Positions 26,913 through 36,770 are shown, counted from the stretch's first letter. The stretch: 64,000 bases of DNA from Gillisia sp. Hel_I_86 (GCF_007827275.1 NZ_VISE01000001.1:2294001-2358000); one strand, 5' to 3'. The notes: generated by a model from the letters alone, not told the origin. Made by a program: numbers and translations.

Positions 26913-27764
26913 ATGAAAATAGCAGTAACATGCGCAAGCGGACAACTCGGTTCAGCCATAGCAAATCAATTGATAAAAGAAATTGGTAAAGAAAACGTCA
27001 TCGGAATTGCAAGAACGCCAGAAAAAGCAAAACACCTCGGCATTGAGATTAGAAAAGGTGATTATAACAATAGCCAAGAATTTGACGAAGCATTAATTGG
27101 AATTGACACGGTTCTGTTGCTTTCAGGAATGGACGAGCCCCAAAAAAGAATTCAACAACATAGAAACGTGATTGAAGCAGCAAAGGCAAACGGAGTGAAA
27201 AAGATAGTTTACACCAGTATTGTTGGAGCAGAAGAAAACAACGCTTTTAGCCCAGTTGTGCAGTCCAACCGCCAAACGGAAAAAGACATTCAAAATTCAG
27301 GGCTCAATTGGGCAATAGGCGGAAACGGTATTTACATTGAGCCAGATTTAGAGTATATAAATACGTATGTAAAAGAAGATGAGATTAGAAATTGTGCTGG
27401 TGACGGAAGATGTACTTATACCAGCAGGGAAGAATTAGGAATTGCGTATGCTAAAATGTGTGTTGAGGAAAAGCACAATGGACACATCTACAATCTTGTA
27501 GGCAAGCCCATTATACAAACCCAACTTGCGGATTATATAAACCAAGTTTACAGCACAAATCTTGTTTATAATTCAGTTTCAGTGGAAGACTATGCCACCG
27601 AAAGAAAAAAAGAATTGGGGGATTTTTTAGGAACTGTGATTGCAGGCATTTACGAAGGCATAAAAAACGGTGTAAATGATATTTCTTCTGATTATGAAAA
27701 AGCAACTGGAAGACCGCATAAATCGACATTGGAAATCATATTGGAATATAAAAAAACCGACTAA
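26913..27764 (+). CDS. NmrA-like NAD(P)H-binding oxidoreductase (QorB-type)
   Basis: A 283-residue protein with the atypical-SDR nucleotide loop ASGQLGSAIA at 9-18 and the family's VLLLSGMDEPQKRIQQHRNV region near 68-88. It keeps KIVYTSI near 98, but the SDR Tyr-x3-Lys pair is replaced, as in NmrA/QorB proteins. Such proteins reduce quinones or sense NADP(H). It probably shares a transcript with the SDR gene upstream. Genes of this type are often induced by electrophile stress. Confidence 0.85.
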   Translation: MKIAVTCASGQLGSAIANQLIKEIGKENVIGIARTPEKAKHLGIEIRKGDYNNSQEFDEALIGIDTVLLLSGMDEPQKRIQQHRNVIEAAKANGVKKIVYTSIVGAEENNAFSPVVQSNRQTEKDIQNSGLNWAIGGNGIYIEPDLEYINTYVKEDEIRNCAGDGRCTYTSREELGIAYAKMCVEEKHNGHIYNLVGKPIIQTQLADYINQVYSTNLVYNSVSVEDYATERKKELGDFLGTVIAGIYEGIKNGVNDISSDYEKATGRPHKSTLEIILEYKKTD

Positions 27765-27828
27765 ATAACCCGATTTTTAACAATCTCTTCTTCTTGCGAA
27801 TACCTTCAAAAAGCATTCAGATTCGATA

Positions 27829-28851
27829 TTATGCTTTTAATGTAGAGGCTCGGATAATCAGATTTGTTTTAATTTCAATGGTCTTGGTCATTAAGACATT
27901 ATTTGGTGTATCGATTTCTTCAATTAAATATTGAACTGCAGTTTTCCCAATTCGGTTTCCAGGTTGCTCGATAGTGGTTAGTTGTGGCTCGATAATTACA
28001 GAATTTGCATTATTGCTAAATCCAACGACGGCGATTTCTTCAGGAATATTAACGTTAAATTTTTTTAAAACCTTAATGCAACCAATAGCTGCTGTATCCG
28101 TAATGGCAAAAATGGCATCTGGGCGTTCTTTCAAACTTAAAAGAATATTGGTCATTCTTTTACCCTCGTCTAAATCAATATCCTCACAGTTCAGAATAAT
28201 TTTTTCATCGATTGGAATGTTGTGTTCCTTTAGGGCTTTTAAATATCCAGCATATCGCTTTTCTGAATTATATGAAAACTCAAATTCCTTAATAATAGCA
28301 ATTCGCTTCTTACCTATGTTGATTAAATGCTCAACCGCATCAAATGCAGCCTCTTCATCATTAATAACGACTTGAGTACAGGGAATTTTGCTAGAAACCT
28401 TATCAAATAAAATAAGAGGAATTCTGTTTAATGTCCTTAAAACATTGTCAATATCTCGAGTTAGTTTGGAAAGGGAAAGCAAAATGCCATCCACTCCAAA
28501 TTGAATCATGGTATTAAGCATCTCAGCCTGTCTTTCAATATCATTATTGGATTCTGAAATGATAACCCTATAACCTCGCGCCGCAGCTTCTTCAAGAATC
28601 CCTGTAATGATGGTTGTGGTATAATGATGTGTGACATTTGATACCACAACTCCTATGATATTAGAGCGATGTTGTCGAAATCCTTTGGCAAAAAGGTTCG
28701 GCACATAATTCATTTCTTTTGCCAAGGTTTTTACTTTTTCCTTGGTCTGGTCACTTATCCCTTGATGGTCATTTAATGCTCTAGAAACTGTTGAAATTGA
28801 AATGTTTAGAGATTCAGCTATTTTTTTTAGGGTGGTGACATCCTTTTTCAT
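27829..28851 (-). CDS. LacI-family transcriptional regulator
   Basis: A 340-residue repressor. The N-terminal helix-turn-helix contains IAESLNISISTVSRALN (about 11-27) and the hinge helix follows (NYVPNLFAKG). The periplasmic-binding-protein-like core spans about 60-335, with the family motif VVGFSNN near 275. It is divergent from the TonB-receptor operon, and the 130-bp gap between them holds a CGCAAACG palindrome typical of LacI operators. It most likely responds to the sugar or a phosphorylated product of that operon. Confidence 0.93.
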   Translation of the reverse strand: MKKDVTTLKKIAESLNISISTVSRALNDHQGISDQTKEKVKTLAKEMNYVPNLFAKGFRQHRSNIIGVVVSNVTHHYTTTIITGILEEAAARGYRVIISESNNDIERQAEMLNTMIQFGVDGILLSLSKLTRDIDNVLRTLNRIPLILFDKVSSKIPCTQVVINDEEAAFDAVEHLINIGKKRIAIIKEFEFSYNSEKRYAGYLKALKEHNIPIDEKIILNCEDIDLDEGKRMTNILLSLKERPDAIFAITDTAAIGCIKVLKKFNVNIPEEIAVVGFSNNANSVIIEPQLTTIEQPGNRIGKTAVQYLIEEIDTPNNVLMTKTIEIKTNLIIRASTLKA

Positions 28852-28886
28852 AATAACGAAATATTAAATTAAAATGCAAACGTTAC

Positions 28887-28900
28887 CGCAAACGTTTGCG
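28887..28900. promoter_or_regulatory. LacI-type operator palindrome
   Basis: CGCAAACGTTTGCG is a perfect 14-bp palindrome with the central CG usual for LacI-family sites. A further half-site (GCAAACGTTA at 28876-28885) lies just left of it. Both sit between the divergent regulator and TonB-receptor genes. Confidence 0.8.
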
Positions 28901-28981
28901 TACAAATATCCTAAATTTTAGGCAAATTAATTGCGAACTTATTATTTATTTCGGCAAATAAATTAACTAATCCTTAATAAT

Positions 28982-31576
28982 ATGAAAACAATTTTTTTAA
29001 TGCTTATTGGTATTTGTAGCATTTCTACAACGTTTGCGCAGACCGAAATTACTGGTACCGTTAAAGACAATGCAGGCGTACCTGTGGTGGGCGCCAATAT
29101 CTTTATTAAAGGGAGCACCTCGGGAACCAATTCAGATTTTGATGGAATCTTCAGTTTTACAACAGAGCTTGAAGGAGAACAAACCCTCCAGGTATCTTAT
29201 TTAGGATATGAAACACTTAATCAAAAAATTAATTTGGATGGTACAAAACTTGTCTTAAAGATTGTTTTAAAGGAAGGGGGCAATGCTTTGGATGAAGTGG
29301 TTTTAACTGCCACATCAACCACACGTTCTCAAAAGGAAACACCGATGTCCATCACTTCTTTTGGATCCAAAGAATTATCCAAAACCAACATTAGCAGTCA
29401 AGCCGATGTGCTTCGTAGTGTTCCGGGTATTACTGCTGAAGGAGGAGGTGGTGAGGTAGCGTCCAACATTTTTGTAAGAGGTTTGCCTTCAGGTGGTCAA
29501 TATCAATTTAATCCATTGCAAATTGATGGGATGCCTGTATTGGCAACTTTTGGTTTGAACTCTTCTGCACATGACGTTTATTTTAGGAATGACATTGGGA
29601 TAAAAAGTTTGGAGTTTGTTCGCGGAGGATCTTCCATTTTATATGGAGTGGGTTCTGTTGCTGGTATTATAAACTATACGAGCATCACGGGAAATCCAAA
29701 TCCTAGACATATTCTTAGGACCGAAGTGGCCTCAGATTCTAGATATAAAGCCGACTTCTTAACCAGTGGTCCATTGGGAGGTAAAGATTCCCAAACTTTT
29801 TATGCACTATCTGGATTTTACAGATATGATCAAGGGCCTTTAAAAACTGGCTTGGACACTGAAGGATTTCAATTAAGAGGGAACATTAAGCATTTAACCG
29901 AAAAAGGATCTATAACTGTTTCAGGACAATGGATAGATGACAAAGTACAGTTTTTCCTGCCTTTCCCATTAGAAGGTGGTTCGCGTAATCGTCCAACCGG
30001 AAATGATGGAAATGAGATTTTTACTTTGCAAACTGCAGCGGCTTCGGATATTTCATATGCAACACCAGATGGAACTTATCAATCTCCAATAGAAGATGGT
30101 GTATTAACGAAAGGTGGCTATTTTTTAACCAATTTTAATCATCGTTTTTCAGATGATTTAAAACTGGATGCAAAATTAAGATACTCAAGATACGAGCACC
30201 AATTTAACTTGTTTTTAGATGGTAGTGGTGTCAGTGGAGCCAAGGTTGTAGAAACACAAGCAGAATATTTAGCTGCTAGAGAGTTGACCTCCGGTGATTT
30301 TACACTACTAAATGGCCAACCCCTTCCTGCAAATGCTTTGTTATTTGAAAACAGAATTTTAGATAGAGATAGACCATTGACAGAATTAATGGCAGATTTT
30401 AAATTGACCAAAACAACTGGTCAGCACAATATTACTTTTGGGTCATTCATTTCTAGATCAAAAGCTGGTGATTTTAATGTGATAACCAATTATTTAGGAG
30501 AATTCAATGATAGCCCAGAATTGGTAAATCTATCGGGGTACACAGTAAATGGTGTAACCAATAGAGGTACATCTTACACCAATAGAAATATAAACAGTAA
30601 TAAAATAGCCTTTTTTGTTGCTGATGAGATTAAGCTAGAGCGCTGGAATTTAGATTTTGGTATTCGTTACGAAAGAGCTTCGGGGGATATAGAAAATGAA
30701 GGTACTGCATCTTACAATGTTGACAATACAGGAATTGCTAATTTAGATAATGTAAATTGGGGCAATGGTTCTTGGACAAGAGGTCATGTATCGGCAGATG
30801 ATTTTGCCTTGGCTATTGCTGGGCTCTATAAAGTGAATGATAACTTAAGTGCCTATGCAAACTTTTCTAGAGGTTACTTTTTCCCTGAATTAAGAGGTAC
30901 AAAATTCGACGATTTAGGAAATCCAAATTCGTATGATACAGAAAAAATACTTCAAGGTGAGTTAGGTGTTAAGTACGGAGCTGGAAAATTCTCTGGTACT
31001 GCTGCTCTTTATTCCGTTAGTCTAAAAGATCGTAAATCCATAAGTTTTGTTAACGATGGTTCAGGTGGAACTACGGAAGAAGTTGATACACAGGATACAA
31101 AAACTTTTGGTATAGAAACCACGTGGAAATACAAATTCACGAACGAATTTAATTTCAATGGGACTTTTACGTTCCAAGATCATGAGATTTCTAAATCCGA
31201 AGCTAATCCAGAATATGAAGGCAACGAGTTAAGAAGACAGCCTAATGTTGTAGCCGCTTTAGGATTGGATTATGACAACACAAAGTTGGATGGAAGTTTT
31301 GTATATAACTATACAGGTGAGAAATTTTCTAATGATGCTAATTCTATTGAGCTAGATGCTATCGGATTAGCAAATTTAAATCTAGGGTATACCTTCAATG
31401 TTGGCGAAGCCGATGAAACTATTCGTTTGGGTGCTCAAGTATTTAATTTATTTAATGATAATGGTGTTACCGAAGGGTCTCCGAGACTTAACAATAGCCA
31501 AACAGAAGAAGAGTATTTTGTCGGGAGACCGGTGCTACCTACAAGAGTGTTCTTAAATGCAACCTTTAATTTTTAA
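28982..31576 (+). CDS. TonB-dependent receptor with carboxypeptidase-regulatory-like N-domain
   Basis: An 864-residue outer-membrane receptor. A signal peptide (1-20) is followed by a CarboxypepD_reg-like domain (ITGTVKDNAGVPVVGANIF, about 23-105), a plug (about 115-225) and a 22-strand barrel ending in FLNATFNF. No SusD gene follows, so it belongs to the stand-alone type rather than SusC/SusD pairs. It is first in an operon with a glycosylglycerate-hydrolase-like enzyme and a symporter and is probably controlled by the LacI regulator. The ligand is presumably the same glycoside or a larger precursor. Confidence 0.92.
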   Translation: MKTIFLMLIGICSISTTFAQTEITGTVKDNAGVPVVGANIFIKGSTSGTNSDFDGIFSFTTELEGEQTLQVSYLGYETLNQKINLDGTKLVLKIVLKEGGNALDEVVLTATSTTRSQKETPMSITSFGSKELSKTNISSQADVLRSVPGITAEGGGGEVASNIFVRGLPSGGQYQFNPLQIDGMPVLATFGLNSSAHDVYFRNDIGIKSLEFVRGGSSILYGVGSVAGIINYTSITGNPNPRHILRTEVASDSRYKADFLTSGPLGGKDSQTFYALSGFYRYDQGPLKTGLDTEGFQLRGNIKHLTEKGSITVSGQWIDDKVQFFLPFPLEGGSRNRPTGNDGNEIFTLQTAAASDISYATPDGTYQSPIEDGVLTKGGYFLTNFNHRFSDDLKLDAKLRYSRYEHQFNLFLDGSGVSGAKVVETQAEYLAARELTSGDFTLLNGQPLPANALLFENRILDRDRPLTELMADFKLTKTTGQHNITFGSFISRSKAGDFNVITNYLGEFNDSPELVNLSGYTVNGVTNRGTSYTNRNINSNKIAFFVADEIKLERWNLDFGIRYERASGDIENEGTASYNVDNTGIANLDNVNWGNGSWTRGHVSADDFALAIAGLYKVNDNLSAYANFSRGYFFPELRGTKFDDLGNPNSYDTEKILQGELGVKYGAGKFSGTAALYSVSLKDRKSISFVNDGSGGTTEEVDTQDTKTFGIETTWKYKFTNEFNFNGTFTFQDHEISKSEANPEYEGNELRRQPNVVAALGLDYDNTKLDGSFVYNYTGEKFSNDANSIELDAIGLANLNLGYTFNVGEADETIRLGAQVFNLFNDNGVTEGSPRLNNSQTEEEYFVGRPVLPTRVFLNATFNF

Positions 31577-31601
31577 GTGTTTTTATATTTGATTAGCAAC
31601 T

Positions 31602-31639
31602 AAACTCATCACAAACAACTAATCGTAAGTGGTGAGTTT
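31602..31639 (+). terminator. Hairpin between receptor and hydrolase genes, probable leaky terminator
   Basis: Arms 31602-31612 and 31629-31639 pair over 11 bases with one wobble and a 16-base loop. A short T-rich stretch follows. It lies inside the presumed operon, so it could lower expression of enzyme genes relative to the receptor or stabilise the receptor mRNA end. Confidence 0.5.
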
Positions 31640-31656
31640 CTTTAAAACTTTAATTG

Positions 31657-32964
31657 ATGAAAGAATTACAAAATAAAGCAATAAGCGTTCTCAACAAAAA
31701 CTGGAAAGACGCCTTCAGTGTTCCATGTGCCAATTTATATCCATTTCAATGGTTTTGGGATTCAGGGTTTATAGCCATCGGTTTTGCACATTTTGATATG
31801 CCCAAGGCCGAAAAGGAAATAGAAACATTATTGGACTCTCAATGGGACAATGGATTTATTCCACACATTATATTTCATACTGAAACCGATTCTTATTTCC
31901 CAGGACCTGATTTTCATCGGTCGGATTTGAGCCCACAGTCTTCAAAAAAGTACAAATCGACAGGCATGACACAACCTCCTGTTACAGGTTTCGTTTTTCA
32001 GGATATGTATCGTATAAGCACCGATAAAAAAGCAACTCTAAAGTTTATAGAAAGTGTTATTGATAAGGTGTATTTTAATCATCACTACTTTTACAACAAT
32101 AGAGACCCTAAAAATGAAGGACTCGTTTATATTTACCATAACTGGGAATCAGGGACCGATAATTCACCCATTTGGGATGATATTTGGGCGACCATGGACC
32201 CACCAGAATACAATTTTATAAGACGAGATACAACGCATGTGGATGCTGCACAACGACCATCAAAAAGAGAGTATGACCACTATCTGCACATTATCGACAT
32301 TGCAAAAGAACATCAGTATCGGGATGAAAAAATAGCGGAATTGTCACCATTTTTAGTTCAAGATCCACTTTTTAATACCATGTTGATAAAATCCAATCAA
32401 AGTTTGATTGATTTATATCAACTTATTGGAAATAATGAAGATAAAATCGCGCAACTTAAAAAGTGGCAGGAAAAGGCTATTAAAAGCTTTAACGAAAAAT
32501 TATTTGATAAGGAATTAGGCGTTTATATCCACTACGATTTAAGAAACGACAAAGCCTTGCGATATATTTCATCATCCTCATTTTCACCCTTGTTTGCCAA
32601 CATTCCCAGTAAAGAACAAGCGGCAGCCTTGGTAAAGGTCATGATGGAAAAATTTGGAAACGACAATCAATATCTATGTGCCTCTTTTGACCCGACAAAC
32701 GAACGTTTCAATCCAAAAAAATATTGGCGTGGTCCTGTTTGGGTGAACCTTAATTGGGTGCTTTATTATGGTTTAAAAAATTATGGATACGCTGATATTG
32801 CACAACGTGTTAAAAAGGACACCATTGAAATAATCGAAAAAGCAGGTTTTTACGAGTATTTTGATTCTCGAAAAGTGGAGTACAAAAACGGCAATACAGG
32901 TTATGGTGGCAACGATTTTTCATGGAGTGCGGCATTATTGATTGACATGTTGCAAGACAACTAA
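31657..32964 (+). CDS. GH63-type glycosidase, putative mannosyl/glucosylglycerate hydrolase
   Basis: About 435 residues, an (alpha/alpha)6-barrel glycosidase. The start at ATG 31657 is preferred to a TTG one codon earlier. Seen motifs are PFQWFWDSGF (24-33), WESGTDNSPIWDD near 166, which should hold a catalytic aspartate, YWRGPVWVNLNW near 350 and GYGGNDFSWSAAL near the end. No signal peptide, so it acts in the cytoplasm. Length and motifs match the compact GH63 enzymes that split mannosylglycerate or glucosylglycerate rather than large processing glucosidases. The downstream symporter, glycerate kinase and mannose-6-phosphate isomerase support this. Trehalase-like activity is the main alternative. 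Confidence 0.75.
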   Translation: MKELQNKAISVLNKNWKDAFSVPCANLYPFQWFWDSGFIAIGFAHFDMPKAEKEIETLLDSQWDNGFIPHIIFHTETDSYFPGPDFHRSDLSPQSSKKYKSTGMTQPPVTGFVFQDMYRISTDKKATLKFIESVIDKVYFNHHYFYNNRDPKNEGLVYIYHNWESGTDNSPIWDDIWATMDPPEYNFIRRDTTHVDAAQRPSKREYDHYLHIIDIAKEHQYRDEKIAELSPFLVQDPLFNTMLIKSNQSLIDLYQLIGNNEDKIAQLKKWQEKAIKSFNEKLFDKELGVYIHYDLRNDKALRYISSSSFSPLFANIPSKEQAAALVKVMMEKFGNDNQYLCASFDPTNERFNPKKYWRGPVWVNLNWVLYYGLKNYGYADIAQRVKKDTIEIIEKAGFYEYFDSRKVEYKNGNTGYGGNDFSWSAALLIDMLQDN

Positions 32965-32979
32965 TAAAATTTAAAAATC

Positions 32980-34626
32980 ATGAATTGGCTGGACTATAGT
33001 ATAGTGATCCTTTACATTGGGTTCTTTTTGGGAATGGGCTTTTTCTTTAAAGATAATAAAGATTCCAAAGATTACTTTTTAGGTGGAAAAAGCATGAGCT
33101 GGTTTCCGTTAAGCCTTTCCACTATGGCTACCCAATTATCGGCCATCAGTTTCATTTCTGCACCAGCTTTTGTTGGGCTTAAAATTGGAGGTGGTATGAA
33201 ATGGCTCACTTTTGAGTTTGCTGTTCCATTAGCCATGATTTTTATCATGATTGTCATTATTCCGCCCTTGTTCAAGTCGGGCGTTGTGAGTATCTATGAG
33301 TTTGTGGAAAAACGCTTTCACGCTTCAACGCGTTTGGTTTTAAGTGTGGTGTTCCAAATAAGTCGTGCGCTGGCAACAGGCGTTATGGTATATGCAGTAG
33401 CCATCATTTTACAAGCCGTTTTAGATATCGACTTTGTGTATACCATTTTAATTATTTCTGTTATTACCATTGTATATTCTTGGCAAGGTGGCATGAAAGC
33501 TGTTGTTTACGGCGATGCCATTCAAATGATTGTTCTTTTCGCAGGTCTGATTATTAGTTTGTATTACGGATGGAATTTGTTGCAAGAACACGGTGGGTTG
33601 CCACAAGGCTTTGACCCGGAACGTTTACAGGTTATAGACTATAATTTAGGGATTGGTGAAGGCAACGAATATGGTATATTACCCATGCTGTTGGGGGGGT
33701 TATTTTTGTATGCATCTTATTATGGCTGCGATCAAACCCAAGCACAACGCATGTTATCTGCTAAAAACGAAAAAACCATACGTCAATTATTATTGGCAAA
33801 CGGATTGCTTCGTTTCCCTGTGGTATTGATTTACTCTACCATGGGGTTGGTTATTGGTGGTCTGGTTTCCATTGCACCAGACTTTTTAAATGAAATTGCT
33901 CTGACCACGCAAAAATATTTTCCTGAGGAGTTTGCTAAAACAGGCATGAAAGTAGATTTGATGCTTCCAGTTTTCATCATAAAATATTTACCTCACGGGC
34001 TAATTGGTATTTTAATGGTTGGTATTCTTTCTGCAGCCATGTCTTCTTTAAGTTCAACAGTAAATTCACTGTCTGCTGTAACCGTTGAAGACATTTTCAA
34101 TAGAGGAAAAGTAAAGTTGAGCAACAAGAAATACATGTTTATTTCAAAAGGTTCCGTAGTGTTTTGGGGCGTAGTTTGTATAGCGAGTGCTTTTTTGTTT
34201 GGTGGAAGTAAAAGTGCGGTCATCGAAATCATCAACGCAGTGAGCTCGGTGTTTTATGGTCCTGTTTTAGTGACATTTGTCCTTGCCTTTTTCTCAAAAA
34301 AAGTCAACCATATTGGTATGAACGCGGGCATAATTTCAGCAGTTGTAATTAATCTTATTCTGTCCAAAACCATGCAACAGATATTCAATGTCGATTTGGG
34401 AATTCACATTTTTTGGATATGGCTTAATGTTACAGGTGTAGTGATTTCTTTGGTTGTGGCTTATGTGGTAAGTGCATTCAACCAAAATGTTGAGGTTAAA
34501 AAGATTTCTAACTTTAATGTTGCCATTAAGAAAGAAGATTTCATGATAAAAGAGGTGTATGTTTTGGCGGCATTCTTTATAGCTATTTTAATTTTTAGTT
34601 ATTTCATACCAACTATTTATGGTTAA
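32980..34626 (+). CDS. Sodium:solute symporter (SSS family)
   Basis: A 548-residue inner-membrane transporter with about 14 helices. It opens with LDYSIVILYIGFFLGMGFFF and has the family's ATQLSAISFISAPAFVG near 48 and VVYGDAIQM near 175 with the sodium-site surroundings. SSS members import sugars, carboxylates and amino acids. The gene starts 15 bases after the hydrolase and overlaps the following frame, so it is part of one operon; the likely cargo is an intact glycoside such as mannosylglycerate, since the hydrolase is cytoplasmic. Confidence 0.92.
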   Translation: MNWLDYSIVILYIGFFLGMGFFFKDNKDSKDYFLGGKSMSWFPLSLSTMATQLSAISFISAPAFVGLKIGGGMKWLTFEFAVPLAMIFIMIVIIPPLFKSGVVSIYEFVEKRFHASTRLVLSVVFQISRALATGVMVYAVAIILQAVLDIDFVYTILIISVITIVYSWQGGMKAVVYGDAIQMIVLFAGLIISLYYGWNLLQEHGGLPQGFDPERLQVIDYNLGIGEGNEYGILPMLLGGLFLYASYYGCDQTQAQRMLSAKNEKTIRQLLLANGLLRFPVVLIYSTMGLVIGGLVSIAPDFLNEIALTTQKYFPEEFAKTGMKVDLMLPVFIIKYLPHGLIGILMVGILSAAMSSLSSTVNSLSAVTVEDIFNRGKVKLSNKKYMFISKGSVVFWGVVCIASAFLFGGSKSAVIEIINAVSSVFYGPVLVTFVLAFFSKKVNHIGMNAGIISAVVINLILSKTMQQIFNVDLGIHIFWIWLNVTGVVISLVVAYVVSAFNQNVEVKKISNFNVAIKKEDFMIKEVYVLAAFFIAILIFSYFIPTIYG

Positions 34627-34645
34627 ATCATTTAATTCATCAAAA

Positions 34646-35770
34646 ATGAAAATTATTCTTGCACCTGATAAATTCAAAGGGTCTTTAACTGGACTACAGT
34701 TTTGTGCAGCAGTTGAAGAAGGTATCAGGGAAGTATTGCCAAATACTGAAATCATCAAGATGCCTTTGGCTGATGGTGGCGATGGAACTATTGATGTTTT
34801 GGAGTATCATTTAAAAGGAAAAAGAGTTAAGGTAAAAGTGAACGACCCCCTCTTTAGACAAATTGAAGCAACCTACCTTTATATGGAATCCATAAAAACC
34901 GCTTTTATTGAAATGGCGGAAGCTTCAGGGATGTATCTGTTAAAAAAAGAAGAACAAAATTGTTTCAATACCACCACTTTAGGCACTGGTGAACTTATTT
35001 TGGACGCCATCAACAAAGGTGCTAAAACCATTATTTTAGGCATTGGAGGGAGTGCTACAAACGATTGTGGGATGGGCATGGCTGTTGCTTTGGGGTATAA
35101 ATTTGAAGACAAGAATGGTAAGGAACTTAAACCTATTGGGGAGAATCTGTCGCAAATAAAAATGATTAATAAGCATAAGGTCATGGATATTTTAAAATCT
35201 ATTGATTTTAAAGTTGCCTGTGATGTAACCAATCCACTATATGGAGAAAATGGTGCTGCCTTTGTTTATGGCCCACAAAAAGGAGCAACAGCAGATGAAA
35301 TTAAAGCTTTGGATAAAGGACTTAAAAACATGTCCAAACTTTTTAAAAGACAATTTTTGATGGATGTCCAAAAGACAAATGGTGCAGGTGCGGCCGGCGG
35401 CATGGGAGCTGGTACTTTGGTGTTTTTAAATGCTGAACTGAAATCTGGAATTGATTTAGTGAAGGATTTGGTGGATTTTGATTCTAAAATAAAAGGAGCT
35501 AATTGGATGATCACAGGCGAAGGGAAATTGGATTCGCAAACACTTTCGGGAAAAACCATTAGCGGCGTTTTATCTTCCTCAAAAAGACAAAATATCCCTG
35601 TGGCTGCATTATGTGGAACTATTTCACTTTCAAAAGAAGAGTCTGAAAAATTTGGGATTTCATATACCGATGCAGTTATGGAATCGACAAATTCTTTGGA
35701 AGATGCCATGGAAAATGGTTATCGATATATCAAACACATGGCATCCAAATTTGCAAGGGAAATTGTTTAA
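34646..35770 (+). CDS. Glycerate kinase (GckA/GlxK family)
   Basis: About 374 residues. The start at ATG 34646 begins with KIILAPDKFKGSLTG, the family's standard opening; an in-frame start at 34619 would overlap the symporter. Other signatures are ADGGDGT near 45, GIGGSATNDCGMGMA near 135 and GEGKLDSQTLSGK near 295. The enzyme phosphorylates D-glycerate, usually to 2-phosphoglycerate in this family, feeding lower glycolysis. Its presence right behind a glycosidase and transporter is the strongest hint that the imported glycoside has a glycerate aglycone. Confidence 0.94.
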   Translation: MKIILAPDKFKGSLTGLQFCAAVEEGIREVLPNTEIIKMPLADGGDGTIDVLEYHLKGKRVKVKVNDPLFRQIEATYLYMESIKTAFIEMAEASGMYLLKKEEQNCFNTTTLGTGELILDAINKGAKTIILGIGGSATNDCGMGMAVALGYKFEDKNGKELKPIGENLSQIKMINKHKVMDILKSIDFKVACDVTNPLYGENGAAFVYGPQKGATADEIKALDKGLKNMSKLFKRQFLMDVQKTNGAGAAGGMGAGTLVFLNAELKSGIDLVKDLVDFDSKIKGANWMITGEGKLDSQTLSGKTISGVLSSSKRQNIPVAALCGTISLSKEESEKFGISYTDAVMESTNSLEDAMENGYRYIKHMASKFAREIV

Positions 35771-35798
35771 CTATTTTTTCATCATTAATAACCTATAA

Positions 35799-36770
35799 AT
35801 GAAACTATATCCATTAAAGTTCATACCTATTTTTTGCTATCGTATTTGGGGTGGCAATAAACTGAAAAATATATTAAATAAAGAGTATCACGAAGACTCT
35901 ATTGGTGAATCTTGGGAGATTTCGGATGTGGATGACTTTAATACAGTTGTTAAAGCTGGACCTTTAAAGGGACAAACCATTAAGGATGTCATCACAACGT
36001 TTAAATCTGACGTATTAGGGATACATGTTTATGAAAAATTCGGGGATGAATTTCCTTTGTTAATCAAATTTATTGATGCCAAAACGCCATTATCAATTCA
36101 GGTGCATCCAAGTGACGCCCTTGCTAAAGAACGACATAATTCCTTTGGTAAAAATGAAATGTGGTACATTATGGAAGCTGATGACGATGCGAAATTGATA
36201 GTTGGGTTTAATAAAAAAGTCAGTAAAGAAACCTATCTCGAAAAATTAAAAAAAGGTAATCTTATAGAGGTTTTAAACACCAAAACAGTTAAAAAAGGCG
36301 ACACCTATTACATTCCCACTGGCAGAGTTCATGCTATTGGCGCAGGTGTTCTTTTGGCTGAAATCCAACAAACATCCAACATTACTTACCGTATTTATGA
36401 CTATGATAGAGTGGATGCTAAAACAGGAGAAAAACGGGAACTTCATAATGAATTGGCCATAGATGCCATTGATTTTAAGTATTATCAAGAGTATAAAACA
36501 GATTACAATACTATTGCAAACACTTCAAATACGTTAGTCCATTCGCCTTATTTTAAAACGAACATTCTTAAACTCACTAAAAACGTGAAAAAGGATTATA
36601 GTAAACTTGATTCTTTTGTTATTTACATGTGTGTTAGCGGTTTTATGGTTTTAGAAGTTGATAATGCAGAATATAAACTTAAGTATGGGGAAACACTATT
36701 GCTACCTTCGTGTTTAAACCATATCCATATAAAAACTGAAATGGCTACAGTTTTGGAGGTTTTTATGTAA
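35799..36770 (+). CDS. manA: Mannose-6-phosphate isomerase, class I
   Basis: A 323-residue cupin-type zinc enzyme of the short class I form. Zinc ligands are visible in SIQVHPSD near 98 and in the later GRVHAIGAG near 178; FGKNEMWYIMEA and AEIQQTSNITYRIYDYDR are family signatures. It converts mannose-6-phosphate to fructose-6-phosphate. It ends the operon begun by the TonB receptor and implies that mannose is released by the upstream hydrolase. No hexokinase or mannokinase is in this operon; it must be supplied elsewhere. Confidence 0.94.
   Translation: MKLYPLKFIPIFCYRIWGGNKLKNILNKEYHEDSIGESWEISDVDDFNTVVKAGPLKGQTIKDVITTFKSDVLGIHVYEKFGDEFPLLIKFIDAKTPLSIQVHPSDALAKERHNSFGKNEMWYIMEADDDAKLIVGFNKKVSKETYLEKLKKGNLIEVLNTKTVKKGDTYYIPTGRVHAIGAGVLLAEIQQTSNITYRIYDYDRVDAKTGEKRELHNELAIDAIDFKYYQEYKTDYNTIANTSNTLVHSPYFKTNILKLTKNVKKDYSKLDSFVIYMCVSGFMVLEVDNAEYKLKYGETLLLPSCLNHIHIKTEMATVLEVFM

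Noticed and set aside
29030-29040. LacI half-site ACGTTTGCG inside the receptor signal sequence
   Set aside because: Single half-site in coding sequence; likely coincidence.
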